DNA from: Ruminococcus flavefaciens
Lineage (GTDB): Bacteria; Bacillota; Clostridia; Oscillospirales; Ruminococcaceae
Length of the DNA stretch: 50,382 bases
Reading direction: 5' to 3'
Assembly (NCBI GenBank): GCA_004554385.1
Contig: SFMO01000087.1
Span: forward strand, 1-50,382
The notes below the pieces were generated by a model. It ran no database searches. It was not told the DNA's origin and worked only from the letters and a program-made list of their open reading frames with translations. Within the stretch, counting starts at the first letter, position 1; every line of letters begins with the position of its first letter. Made by a program: the position numbers and the translations under genes. Of the stretch, positions 24,515 to 33,756 are shown piece by piece.

Positions 24515-26107
24515 ATGAGGATATGTAAGAGACTGCTTTCTGTTCTGATGGCTTGTTCTTTCATCAGTACAAGTGCAGCATTGTCAGCCTCAGATGTTTT
24601 TGCCGAAAATAACATTAGCTGCAATATATATGATACCACAATTGATTCAGAAAGTAAAGAGGCAGTAAGCAGCCTTTCACAGGAAGCTCTCATTGACGAT
24701 AACGTGGGAGCTGCAGAGCTTACGGAGACTCCGTATAATGTTTTTGACATTTATAACGCTCATCAGACATATGTAAAGCTTCATTCGGGAGACAAGAGCC
24801 TGATGTACAAAAAGGCTGAGGGTATCGATGTTTCCTATGCACAGGGACAGATCGACTGGAAGGCGGTCAAGGACAGCGGAGTTGATTTCGCTATCATCAG
24901 GGCCGGCTTCGGAAATGCTGATAAGTATCCGTATCAGGTCGATACATGGTTCAAATACAATATTGAAGAGGCTCAGAAGGTGGGCATGGACGTCGGCGTT
25001 TACTGGTACAGCTATGCCACTGATGCGCAGGGAGCATACGATGAGGCTGTGTCCTGCTACAATGTTATAAAGGACTATGACCTCCAGTACCCTGTTTATT
25101 TCGATATTGAGGATCCTTCACAGAAGCATCTCTCTACATATGAAACATCGGTTCTCATTGAGACCTTCTGTTCAGAGATCAGATCCAGAGGATATTATGC
25201 AGGTCTTTACAGTTATGCTAACCTGCTGACCACAAAGGTCTATAAGGAAGTTCTTGACAAGTACGATATATGGGTGGCACATTATGGTGTTAATGTTCCT
25301 TCATATTCAAAGGAATACGGTATGTGGCAGTACAGCAGTACAGGCAGTATCAGCGGAATAGATCATGCTGTTGACCTCGATCACTGCTATATCAATTACC
25401 CTTATATCATTTCCCCTGATACATATGAGCCTGACGGTACTGAGACTGATTCAGTCGCTGACTTTCGTCCTGTCAATATAGATAAGGGCGTGGCAAGCGG
25501 AGTAGACGTTTCGGTATGGCAGGGCAAGATCGACTGGGAAAAGATGAAGGCTTCGGGCATTGATTATGCAATGATACGTGCAGGCTACGGCAATCTCTCA
25601 ACGCAGACCGATAAGTACTTCAAGGCAAATGTTGAAGGCGCTGAAAAGGCGGGAATGGATTTCGGAGCTTACTGGTACAGCTACGCTTCTTCTCCCGAGG
25701 ATGCAGTCCTTGAAGCAAAGGCATGCCTTGAGGTCATCAAGGGTCACAAATTCGCTTATCCTATATACTACTGCATAGAGGATCAGTGCTTTGCATCAAT
25801 GAGCAGCAAGGAAATATCCGATATTATCAAAGCATTCTGCTCTGAACTGGAAAAGAACGGCTACTATGTGGGCGTAAAGAGCTATGCTAACTTCCTGAAT
25901 ACAAGAGTTGATGACGGAGTGTTTGCGGATTACGACGTCTGGGTTTCCCATTACGGAGTGGCAAAGCCTGATTTCAGTAAAAACTACAATATGTGGCAGT
26001 ATACCAACGATGGAACGATCAATGGTCTGAACGGAAGCTTCAATCTTGATTACGCTTATCTCAACTTCCCCGAGATAATGAAAAACAACCATCTTAACGG
26101 TTTCTGA
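24515..26107 (+). CDS. Secreted protein with two GH25 lysozyme domains, second one altered
   Basis: 530 aa. Signal peptide 1-31. GH25 domain 1 about 103-295: GIDVSYAQG, YFDIEDPS, MWQYSSTG, VDLDH, all catalytic positions kept. GH25 domain 2 about 325-520: GVDVSVWQG, but YYCIEDQ (Cys for the Asp of the DxE pair) and FNLDY (Asn for the Asp near the C-terminus). Domain 1 should cleave the MurNAc-GlcNAc bond; domain 2 keeps the Glu but lacks two of the acidic partners, so it may only bind. AAAGGAG before the ATG and a terminator after the gene show a single-gene unit. Confidence 0.9.
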   Translation: MRICKRLLSVLMACSFISTSAALSASDVFAENNISCNIYDTTIDSESKEAVSSLSQEALIDDNVGAAELTETPYNVFDIYNAHQTYVKLHSGDKSLMYKKAEGIDVSYAQGQIDWKAVKDSGVDFAIIRAGFGNADKYPYQVDTWFKYNIEEAQKVGMDVGVYWYSYATDAQGAYDEAVSCYNVIKDYDLQYPVYFDIEDPSQKHLSTYETSVLIETFCSEIRSRGYYAGLYSYANLLTTKVYKEVLDKYDIWVAHYGVNVPSYSKEYGMWQYSSTGSISGIDHAVDLDHCYINYPYIISPDTYEPDGTETDSVADFRPVNIDKGVASGVDVSVWQGKIDWEKMKASGIDYAMIRAGYGNLSTQTDKYFKANVEGAEKAGMDFGAYWYSYASSPEDAVLEAKACLEVIKGHKFAYPIYYCIEDQCFASMSSKEISDIIKAFCSELEKNGYYVGVKSYANFLNTRVDDGVFADYDVWVSHYGVAKPDFSKNYNMWQYTNDGTINGLNGSFNLDYAYLNFPEIMKNNHLNGF

Positions 26108-26119
26108 TAACAAAAGCTC

Positions 26120-26155
26120 ATATGCATACCGTGTTCTGCGGTATGCATATTTTAT
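26120..26155 (+). terminator. Terminator after the GH25 gene
   Basis: 12-bp arms ATATGCATACCG / CGGTATGCATAT with a 7-nt loop, then TTTATG. Confidence 0.75.
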
Positions 26156-26170
26156 GTAAAGAGGGTAGCT

Positions 26171-29100
26171 ATGGTAGAATTTATAACAGGTGCTGCAGGC
26201 TGTGGAAAAACCACGAAAATGTTTGCAAAGATAAAAGAAAGATGCAGTTCAGCGGAAAAGCTGTGTATAATAGTTCCAGAGCAGTTTTCCCAGGACTTTG
26301 ATAAAAAGCTCTATTTTTACCTTGGGGCTTCAAATTTCAACGAGCTGTTCTCGCTTAGCTTTACAGGTCTGGCAAGACAGCTTTTCCAGCTGTACGGAGA
26401 TCCGCGGCGCAAGGGCGAATTCGCCGATGATATGGCGAAGATGATACTCATATATCAGGCTGTCAATGCGGCACTGTCACGTCCCGGGTCACTGAGCAGC
26501 TTCCGCAGACAGAGCCTGCAGAGCGGCTTTGCTGAGGAAATGATGACGCTGATACGTGATATAAAGCGCTCAGGCATAAGTCCTGACGAGCTGGTTCAGC
26601 GCTCGCGTACTCTTGACAAGCGTCTCATGGACAAGACCGATGATGTTGCGGCAATTTTCCTTGAATATCAGCGATTGATGGAGGAGTACGGCTTCAAGGA
26701 CGAGCTTGATAATATCCGCGAAGCCGCAAAAGCAGCGAATCTCCATGAGTATTTTCGCGGAAAGACCATATTCCTTGACGAGTTTGAAAGCTTTACTGCG
26801 GACCAGTATGAAATGCTCCGTGTAATGATATCCTCTGCCGAAAACGTTTATATTGCGCTCAGAACAGATGATGTCAATGCAGGTGCGTATACACTTTTTG
26901 AAACTGTAAATGATACATACAGGAAGATAATGAATATATGCCGTGAACTTGGTAAAGAGACGCGTATCGATAATTGCGGCGAGTGCTTCAGATTTAAAAC
27001 TCCCGATCTTGAATATGTCAGCCGAAGAGCTCTTGTCAACCTGAAAAATGATGCGAAGAACGCTCCTGCGGCGGAGAATGTGCATATTTTCGAAGCAAGA
27101 GATATGTATGATGAAGCGGAATACGTTTGTGCGGCGATAAAGCATCTTGTGTATGAGGACAGGTCTCTCATGTACAAGGATATTGCCATAATCTCCAATG
27201 ACATCGCCATATATTCTGAGGTCTTGAAGGCTTCCTTCAAGAGATACGATATACCGTATTTTCTAAGTCTTGAAAAGGACGTTGCCCATACCTCCGTAAT
27301 GGTGTTTTTCACATCAATGCTTGATATTCTTTCGGGACGCCGTATACGCTCGGAGCAGATATTCCGTTTTCTCAAGAGCGGTCTGCTTGACGTTACTCTC
27401 ACCGAGGTATCGCTGCTTGAAAATTACTGCTATAAATGGGACATTGACGGGGAAAGCTGGCTTAAAGAGTTTACCGCAGAGGACGAACAGCTCGAACTCC
27501 TTGAAAATATCAGAAAGAAAACAGTAGTTCCGCTTATCAGGCTCAGAAAGAAGCTGGTGAGCAAAAGCACTGCCATCGGTATATGCACATTGCTTTATGA
27601 CCATATAGTTTACTGCAATGCTGAAAAGAACACAGCAAAGCTGATGGGACAGCTCATCAGACAGGACAAGGACTATGAAGCTGCGGAGCTTAAAAGGCTC
27701 TGGGGCTGCCTTATGGATATACTGGACAGCCTCTGTGATACCCTCGGTGATAAGGAGGTCACATTTGCCGAGCTGACAAGAATTATCCGCTCAATGATCG
27801 GCCGTATCAGATACTCAGTCCCGCCTCAGACCCTTGACGCTGTTATGGCAGCCTCTGCACGTATGGCTCGCCTTGATTCGCCGAGAGTGGTGTTCATCAT
27901 GGGAGCTTCGGACGGCGATTTTCCCAATCAGATAAGCCTTCACGGCTTGTTTTCAGAGGCTGAGAAATCAAAGCTTGCGGAAAACGGCATAGAGCTTTCC
28001 ACACCTCTTGCAGAGCTTATAGCCTCTGAGCGACTTGTGGTATATAAGTCTGTTTCCGCAGCGTCGGACAAGCTGTACATAACCTATCCGCTGTCAGACC
28101 TGTCGTGCCAGGCAAAATATCCTGCACAGATAGTGGACAGGATAATATCCATGTTCGGAGATGAGAGCATAAGGTCATCGGGCAGCAGCATCTCTGCTGA
28201 TTATTATGCTGTAACACTTCATTCCGCCTTTTATCACTATATGCAGGAGATTAAAAGCGCAGACACAGCAGTTGCATCGTTAAAGGAGCTTCTTATGGGA
28301 GTTCCGGATTATAAGCGCAGGCTGACCTATGTGCTCAGCAGGGGCTATCACACCCAGAGCTTCCGCATTGACAGGGATATAATGGAAAAGCTCCAGAGCT
28401 TTGAACCCCTGAGACTTTCATCTTCGGGACTGGAGGAGTATAATCTCTGCCATTTCAAGTATTTCTGCGACAAGTGCCTGAGACTTCATCTGAATGAGAA
28501 GGTGGAGCTCGATGCGAGAATAGCAGGTGAGCTTACTCACAGGTGCTTTTACGGTATACTCGGAAAGCACAGCAAAGCCGAATTCATAAATATGTCCTGT
28601 GACGCAGTTAAGGAGGAGATAAGCGGCTTTGCCGAACAGTATCGTACTGAGGTGCTTGCAGGAGACTTCGGAAAGGACGCTAAATTCGACCTTATCTACA
28701 ATAAGCTTACGGAGAGGATGTCAGAGGTCTTCATGTATACTCAGCAGGCACTTATGGCTTCGGATTTCGTTCCTCACAGGTTCGAGCTTGACCTCCGTGA
28801 CAGTCATTCGGTGATACTGCCCTTCGGAGACGGCAGAAAGCTCAGCTTCGGCGGTATAGTTGACAGAGCCGACGTATGCGGTATCGGAGATGAAAAATAC
28901 CTTCGCATAATAGATTACAAGAGCAGCCGAAAGGAAATAACAGCTGAAACTCTTGCCTGCGGAATAAATATGCAGATGCTTCTTTATCTGTTTGCCTCCA
29001 CAGACAAGGGCGGTATATATGAGGGCTACGAACCTGCGGGAGTACTGTATTCTCCTGTGAGAATATCAAATATTGAACAGGAGAACAATAAGGTCGAAAC

Positions 29101-29506
29101 AAAGAATATGGCAGCTGTCAGCTCTGCTCTCCGTACAAGCGGGCTTGTTCTCGGGGATATGGATATTCTTGAGGCAATGGAGAAAAATGTCCGCGGAGAG
29201 TTCATACCCGTGAAGCTTGATAAAACAGGAGTTCCCGATAAGAGGTCTTCATGCATATCGGCAGAGGGGATGACGCTGCTGAGAAATTACACCTACGGCA
29301 AGTTGAAAAATATGGCTGAATCGCTGCTTGAGGGCGATGCTGAGGCTGTACCGCTACTGCTTAAAAAGAATCTGCCGTGCACTTACTGCGAATATATCAA
29401 TATATGCGACAATTCCGAGCTGCTGCGTCAGAGGACACCCGATGACGAGGCAGTTGCTGAGGCTCAGGAGATACTCGGAAAAAAATACAACGGAGAGGAG
29501 AAATGA
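26171..29506 (+). CDS. addB: AddB, helicase-nuclease subunit B
   Basis: 1111 aa. N-terminal ATP site GAAGCGKTT (about 7-15). C-terminal RecB-like nuclease with LRIIDYKSS and GINMQMLLYLFA. Cysteines in NLCHFKYFCDKC and in CTYCEYINIC are placed as in the AddB iron-sulfur cluster. With AddA it unwinds and trims double-strand breaks to Chi-type sites for RecA. It precedes addA by a single base, so they are translationally coupled. Confidence 0.95.
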   Translation: MVEFITGAAGCGKTTKMFAKIKERCSSAEKLCIIVPEQFSQDFDKKLYFYLGASNFNELFSLSFTGLARQLFQLYGDPRRKGEFADDMAKMILIYQAVNAALSRPGSLSSFRRQSLQSGFAEEMMTLIRDIKRSGISPDELVQRSRTLDKRLMDKTDDVAAIFLEYQRLMEEYGFKDELDNIREAAKAANLHEYFRGKTIFLDEFESFTADQYEMLRVMISSAENVYIALRTDDVNAGAYTLFETVNDTYRKIMNICRELGKETRIDNCGECFRFKTPDLEYVSRRALVNLKNDAKNAPAAENVHIFEARDMYDEAEYVCAAIKHLVYEDRSLMYKDIAIISNDIAIYSEVLKASFKRYDIPYFLSLEKDVAHTSVMVFFTSMLDILSGRRIRSEQIFRFLKSGLLDVTLTEVSLLENYCYKWDIDGESWLKEFTAEDEQLELLENIRKKTVVPLIRLRKKLVSKSTAIGICTLLYDHIVYCNAEKNTAKLMGQLIRQDKDYEAAELKRLWGCLMDILDSLCDTLGDKEVTFAELTRIIRSMIGRIRYSVPPQTLDAVMAASARMARLDSPRVVFIMGASDGDFPNQISLHGLFSEAEKSKLAENGIELSTPLAELIASERLVVYKSVSAASDKLYITYPLSDLSCQAKYPAQIVDRIISMFGDESIRSSGSSISADYYAVTLHSAFYHYMQEIKSADTAVASLKELLMGVPDYKRRLTYVLSRGYHTQSFRIDRDIMEKLQSFEPLRLSSSGLEEYNLCHFKYFCDKCLRLHLNEKVELDARIAGELTHRCFYGILGKHSKAEFINMSCDAVKEEISGFAEQYRTEVLAGDFGKDAKFDLIYNKLTERMSEVFMYTQQALMASDFVPHRFELDLRDSHSVILPFGDGRKLSFGGIVDRADVCGIGDEKYLRIIDYKSSRKEITAETLACGINMQMLLYLFASTDKGGIYEGYEPAGVLYSPVRISNIEQENNKVETKNMAAVSSALRTSGLVLGDMDILEAMEKNVRGEFIPVKLDKTGVPDKRSSCISAEGMTLLRNYTYGKLKNMAESLLEGDAEAVPLLLKKNLPCTYCEYINICDNSELLRQRTPDDEAVAEAQEILGKKYNGEEK

Positions 29507-29507
29507 T

Positions 29508-32500
29508 ATGAGCTGGACAGAACAGCAGCAGAATGCCATAGATGCAAGGAATACCTCCCTGATCGTATCAGCAGCCGCAGGAAGCGGAAAAACAGCTGTA
29601 CTTACCGAGAGACTTGTTCAGCTCATTGCTGATAAGGATTCGGGGGTAAGAGCCGACAGAATGGTCGTGGTAACATTTACAAACGACGCTGCTGCGGAGC
29701 TGAAGAAACGTCTTGACAGTAAGCTCCGCGCCCTGATAAATGAGCACCCTGATGACCGCCATCTGCTGAAGCAGCAGATCCTTCTTCAGAGTGCAAGGAT
29801 CTCTACCATAAACTCCTTCTGCTTTGACCTCATAAGGGACAATTTAGGCGAAAACGGAGTAACATCAGGCTTCAGTGTCCTTGACGATACCGATAACAAG
29901 GTGCTGAGAGCCCGTGCTCTTGATGAGCTTATAAACTACTACAGTGAAAATGAATACGATAAGATCTCGTTTATGTATGACCGTTTCTGCATAAAGGACG
30001 AAAAAAAGCTCCTCGAGGTCATCGAAAGCGCAGATAATTTCCTGTCATCAGTGGCAATGCCCGATAAATGGCTGGAAAAGGCTGTGGAAAACTACAGCGG
30101 CGAGTTTGAAAGCTCGGTTTATTACAAGAAGCTTATCGATTCTCTTATCAGTCAGCTTGAAGCGGCGCAGAAGGCTGCTGATGAAAATATTGCCCTTATA
30201 AGCCGCATTTTCCCTGATATGTCCGATCCTAAGGCTGCCGACTCATATCAGCAGGCGGAAAATGACTACGATAACGTATCTGACCTTATCGCTGTGCTAA
30301 GATGCGGAAGAATCCCGAACGAGGAGGAATGCGGAAAAGCAAGCAGCTTTCAGACTCTTGTAAGAGTAGGTACGAAAACTGTCTATGATAAGGAATTAAG
30401 GGAGATCTACAAGAAAAAGCGTGATATTATAAAGAGTATAGTCACAAAGGCTGTCAGCAGCATCGTTTCCGTGGAAAGCGATTTCTCCGAATGCGGTGAA
30501 GTTACCGCTGTGCTTGGAGAGATGCTCAGAAAATACCATGATCTGATATGGGAGAAAAAATGCGAGAAAAATGCGCTGAGCTTTGATGACGGTGAGCGGC
30601 TCGCACTTGAAATACTTGCGGCTGAAGACGAAAACGGCAGGCTGATCCAGTCAGAGACAGCTGAAAAGACGGCTGACTTCTATGATATAATAATGATAGA
30701 TGAATATCAGGACTCCAACAACAAGCAGGATCTGATATTCAAGCTCATCTCAAAGAATTACAGGCTTGGAAGCAATGGCGAACCTCAGTACGGTGACAAT
30801 GTTTTTCTTGTGGGCGATGTAAAGCAGTCTATTTATCGTTTCAGACTGGCAAATCCTCATAACTTCATAAATACTCTCAGAGGTGCAGATAAGTATTCCG
30901 CAGAAAGTGACAGCAGGAATCAGTTCATCACGCTAAACAGGAATTTCCGAAGCTCACCTCAGGTCATTGATTTCGTAAACTTTGTTTTCGGGCAGATAAT
31001 GAGTGAGAGCTGCGGCGATATCGATTATAATGCAGATGAAATGCTTTATTTTGGTGCGCAGAATTTCGGCGAAAGCGGCGGAGAAAAGCGGCTGACGCAA
31101 ATAACATTCATAAATGAGGAGAAGCAGATCGATGACGGCGATGACAGTATATCATCAGCTTCAGCTGACAGCGAGGCTGTATTCACCGCCCGTAAAATAG
31201 CGAAAATGCTTGCTGACGGAGTGGAGGTCACTGAAAAGGACGGTTCACAGCGTCTGTGCAGACCATCGGATTTCTGCATTCTTGTAAGAAAAAACAAATA
31301 CATCAATGTCTTTGCTGATGAGCTCAACAGGATCGGTGTTCCTGCAAAGGGCAGCGAGGAGGCAGGCTATCTTAAATCACGTGAAATTGCGGTCCTCATT
31401 GATCTGCTGAGAGTTATCAGCAATCCTCTGCAGGACATACCTATGGCAGCTGTTATGACCTCCCCGATGTACATGTTCAGTATCTCCGACCTTGCAGTCA
31501 TAAAATCTCTTGACAAGCACAGGGCGCTTTACGCTATAATCCGCGGGCTTGCAGACGGGGGATATGAGGAATGTACGGATATGTTCCTCAGGGAGCATTG
31601 CATGGAGTTCCTTGATTCTCTTGACGAATTCAGACTTGACTCGGTAACGATGACTCTCGGAGAGCTCATCGGTGAGATATATGATACCACGGATTTTATC
31701 TCGGTTATGCAGCTTTACAGCGACGGTGACCAGAAACGGGCGAATCTCCGTGCGCTTATCCAGTATGCCAGAAATTACGAGGAATCGGCTGCATTTGACG
31801 GCACAGGCGGACTTAACGGCTTCCTGCGGCATCTTGACAGAGTTATGGAAAACGGCGACTATGCTCAGGGAAAGATCTCGTCTTCATCAGGTGAATATGT
31901 CAATGTTATGACACTTCACCGTTCAAAGGGACTGGAGTTTCCATTTGTTTTCATAGCTGAGAATTCGTCGAGCTTCACCTTCGATTCGGATCCTGTCATG
32001 TGCAGTGATGACGGAAGGGTTGGATATATTCTGTATGAGCCCGAGCTTTTCCGGAAGTACAAGACCTTTCAGCAGAAAATGCTTGCGGCGGAGGAGGAAA
32101 TGGCGACTCGAAGTGAGGAGATGAGACTCCTTTATGTAGGTCTTACAAGAGCTCAGCAGCAGCTTTTTATCAATCTGAAATGCAGTGAAAAGACGCTGAA
32201 AAGGGTGGATTCACTTATTGAGAGCTGTGTGATCCACAATGGAGATATTACCGAATGGGTTTGTGAAGCCAAATGCTTTTCGGACTGGCTGTGGGCAAGT
32301 ATAGTGCGAAGCTCGGCATTTTCCGATATTGCAGAAAGACTCGGACTTGATGCGGGCAGGCTGGACACTTCTATGTCAACCGAAAGTCTTTTCGGATACG
32401 AGTTTGCGGAAAATGAAACTGAGGAGCAATGCGATGCAGAAGACGAGACGGCAGAGAGTATTGCCGACGAAAAGATAATTGCTGAAATGAAGGACATTAT

Positions 32501-33155
32501 CGCATTTCAGTATGACAAAACTCTTTCGGAAACTCCTGCAAAGCTCAGTGTTACGCAGATAACAAAGAAGCTTAAGGAAAAGGACGACAGCTTTGACTTC
32601 AGGCTGAAGCGTCCGAGGTTCAGGTCTGAGGGCTCAAAGCTGACGGGAGCCGAGCGCGGAACTGCGATACACACTTTCTTTCAGTACTGCGACTTTGACA
32701 GAGCAATGGAAGCAACCGATGCGGAGATAGAAAGCATTGCTGAAAAGGGCTACATAAGTCCGTCTGAGGCTGAGTCCATAAGCCGTGAAAATGTTGCGGC
32801 ATTTTTCAGAAGCAGCCTGTATGAAAGGATAAAGAATTCCCTTGGCTATGTGCGTGAAAAGAAGTTCATGGTGGCTGTGTCTCAGCTCGATGTTGAGAAC
32901 GAGACTCTTGACAGGCTGAAAAAGTCTGATGGAATGATAAAGGGTATTATCGACCTTATGTTTGAGGAGAATGACGGTATTGTCATCGTGGATTACAAGT
33001 CAGACAGGGGAGTATCCCTTGCGGCGCTCAGGGAACGCTATGCAATGCAGCTCAGACTGTATAAGGCGGCGATAGAGCTTACGACAGGGAAAAAGGTCAA
33101 GGAGACCATGCTGTACTCTTTTGAGCTTAAAGAAAGTATAGTTGTGGACATTTGA
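29508..33155 (+). CDS. addA: AddA, helicase-nuclease subunit A
   Basis: 1215 aa from the ATG at 29508 (MSWTEQQQNAIDARN). A further open frame upstream overlaps addB and is not used; GGAGAGGAG precedes this ATG. UvrD-type helicase: Walker A VSAAAGSGKTAVL, IDEYQDSN, GDVKQSIYRFR, LHRSKGLEFPFVF, LYVGLTRAQQQLF. C-terminal nuclease with GIVIVDYKSDR and the YAMQLRLYKAA segment. Partner of AddB. Confidence 0.96.
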   Translation: MSWTEQQQNAIDARNTSLIVSAAAGSGKTAVLTERLVQLIADKDSGVRADRMVVVTFTNDAAAELKKRLDSKLRALINEHPDDRHLLKQQILLQSARISTINSFCFDLIRDNLGENGVTSGFSVLDDTDNKVLRARALDELINYYSENEYDKISFMYDRFCIKDEKKLLEVIESADNFLSSVAMPDKWLEKAVENYSGEFESSVYYKKLIDSLISQLEAAQKAADENIALISRIFPDMSDPKAADSYQQAENDYDNVSDLIAVLRCGRIPNEEECGKASSFQTLVRVGTKTVYDKELREIYKKKRDIIKSIVTKAVSSIVSVESDFSECGEVTAVLGEMLRKYHDLIWEKKCEKNALSFDDGERLALEILAAEDENGRLIQSETAEKTADFYDIIMIDEYQDSNNKQDLIFKLISKNYRLGSNGEPQYGDNVFLVGDVKQSIYRFRLANPHNFINTLRGADKYSAESDSRNQFITLNRNFRSSPQVIDFVNFVFGQIMSESCGDIDYNADEMLYFGAQNFGESGGEKRLTQITFINEEKQIDDGDDSISSASADSEAVFTARKIAKMLADGVEVTEKDGSQRLCRPSDFCILVRKNKYINVFADELNRIGVPAKGSEEAGYLKSREIAVLIDLLRVISNPLQDIPMAAVMTSPMYMFSISDLAVIKSLDKHRALYAIIRGLADGGYEECTDMFLREHCMEFLDSLDEFRLDSVTMTLGELIGEIYDTTDFISVMQLYSDGDQKRANLRALIQYARNYEESAAFDGTGGLNGFLRHLDRVMENGDYAQGKISSSSGEYVNVMTLHRSKGLEFPFVFIAENSSSFTFDSDPVMCSDDGRVGYILYEPELFRKYKTFQQKMLAAEEEMATRSEEMRLLYVGLTRAQQQLFINLKCSEKTLKRVDSLIESCVIHNGDITEWVCEAKCFSDWLWASIVRSSAFSDIAERLGLDAGRLDTSMSTESLFGYEFAENETEEQCDAEDETAESIADEKIIAEMKDIIAFQYDKTLSETPAKLSVTQITKKLKEKDDSFDFRLKRPRFRSEGSKLTGAERGTAIHTFFQYCDFDRAMEATDAEIESIAEKGYISPSEAESISRENVAAFFRSSLYERIKNSLGYVREKKFMVAVSQLDVENETLDRLKKSDGMIKGIIDLMFEENDGIVIVDYKSDRGVSLAALRERYAMQLRLYKAAIELTTGKKVKETMLYSFELKESIVVDI

Positions 33156-33157
33156 TG

Positions 33158-33187
33158 AAAGGGCACTCTTTTTGGAGTGCCCTTTGT
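33158..33187 (+). terminator. Terminator after addA
   Basis: AAAGGGCACTC / GAGTGCCCTTT arms with a 6-nt loop. Confidence 0.8.
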
Positions 33188-33245
33188 GATGTCTGTATAA
33201 GATAGAACATAGTTTTTGTATAATTCGCAGAATATGAAAAAATTG

Positions 33246-33274
33246 TTGACAAGGTAATTTTACTGTACTATAAT
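33246..33274 (+). promoter_or_regulatory. Consensus sigma-A promoter ahead of a long leader
   Basis: TTGACA, exactly 17 nt, TATAAT. The expected start near 33281 leaves about 475 nt before the next gene. Confidence 0.88.
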
Positions 33275-33280
33275 AGAAAA

Positions 33281-33756
33281 TACAGAGATATATAATATTA
33301 TGGTGTAGATTGAACAAAAGAAGGAAACAAATATCGCAATGCTTAATAAAAATATAAAGGCACGGCGGTTTTCCTTAAAGAAGTTCTAATATTTTTCGGA
33401 ATCGACAGCTGCAGGCTTGACGGCAGGATATGAGGACGTACTGTTTCCTCGATATTCACGGACAGGTCAGCTTAATTGCAAAGGTGCTGCACCTTTTATT
33501 TCCGAGTTTTCTACAGAACTGGCGGGAAACAGCAGTGTCTGTTTTTGTATATCTTCACGGACGGACAAGTCCGGGAGAATTAAATAAGACATATTGGCTG
33601 AATGCTATTCTGATTGAATAAAGGTAATACACAGGCGCTTCTGAGCCTGAATGAACGGCGGAAAAGATATAAAGCGCCCAATAGAAAAATAAAGATAAAG
33701 AGAACCACAGTATTATTTTATGATGTAGAACAAAACAATCGGAGGATATGGTCAAA
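33281..33756 (+). ncRNA. Long leader RNA or small RNA of unknown type
   Basis: Between the strong promoter and the VanY-like gene no long ORF with a good start site is visible. Several hairpins can be drawn: CTGTTTCC (about 33440) with GGGAAACAG (about 33523), AAAGGT-GCTGC-ACCTTT inside it, and CGGAC/GTCCG near 33563-33577. Two similar segments (ATATTCACGGACAGG and ATCTTCACGGACGGAC) lie about 100 nt apart. I do not recognise a riboswitch consensus. Either a structured 5' leader or a separate RNA that ends before 33740. Confidence 0.45.
33339..33389 (+). CDS. Possible 16-aa basic leader peptide
   Basis: MLNKNIKARRFSLKKF, stop TAA: 6 Lys/Arg of 16. GAAGGAA lies upstream but 13 bases away, longer than ideal. 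It sits near the 5' end of the long leader. It may be a leader peptide or a chance frame. Confidence 0.25.
   Translation: MLNKNIKARRFSLKKF

Noticed and set aside
29328..29507. N-terminal extension of AddA
   Set aside because: It lies inside addB in another frame; the good start is the ATG at 29508.
33430..33621. 63-aa frame in the long leader (MRTYCFLDIHGQ...)
   Set aside because: No usable ribosome binding site, Cys/Leu/aromatic-rich composition without a fold, and it overlaps predicted hairpins.
33281..33756. c-di-AMP (ydaO) riboswitch
   Set aside because: Only a partial similarity (AATCGACAGCT); the conserved GGGG and GAATCC blocks are not seen.
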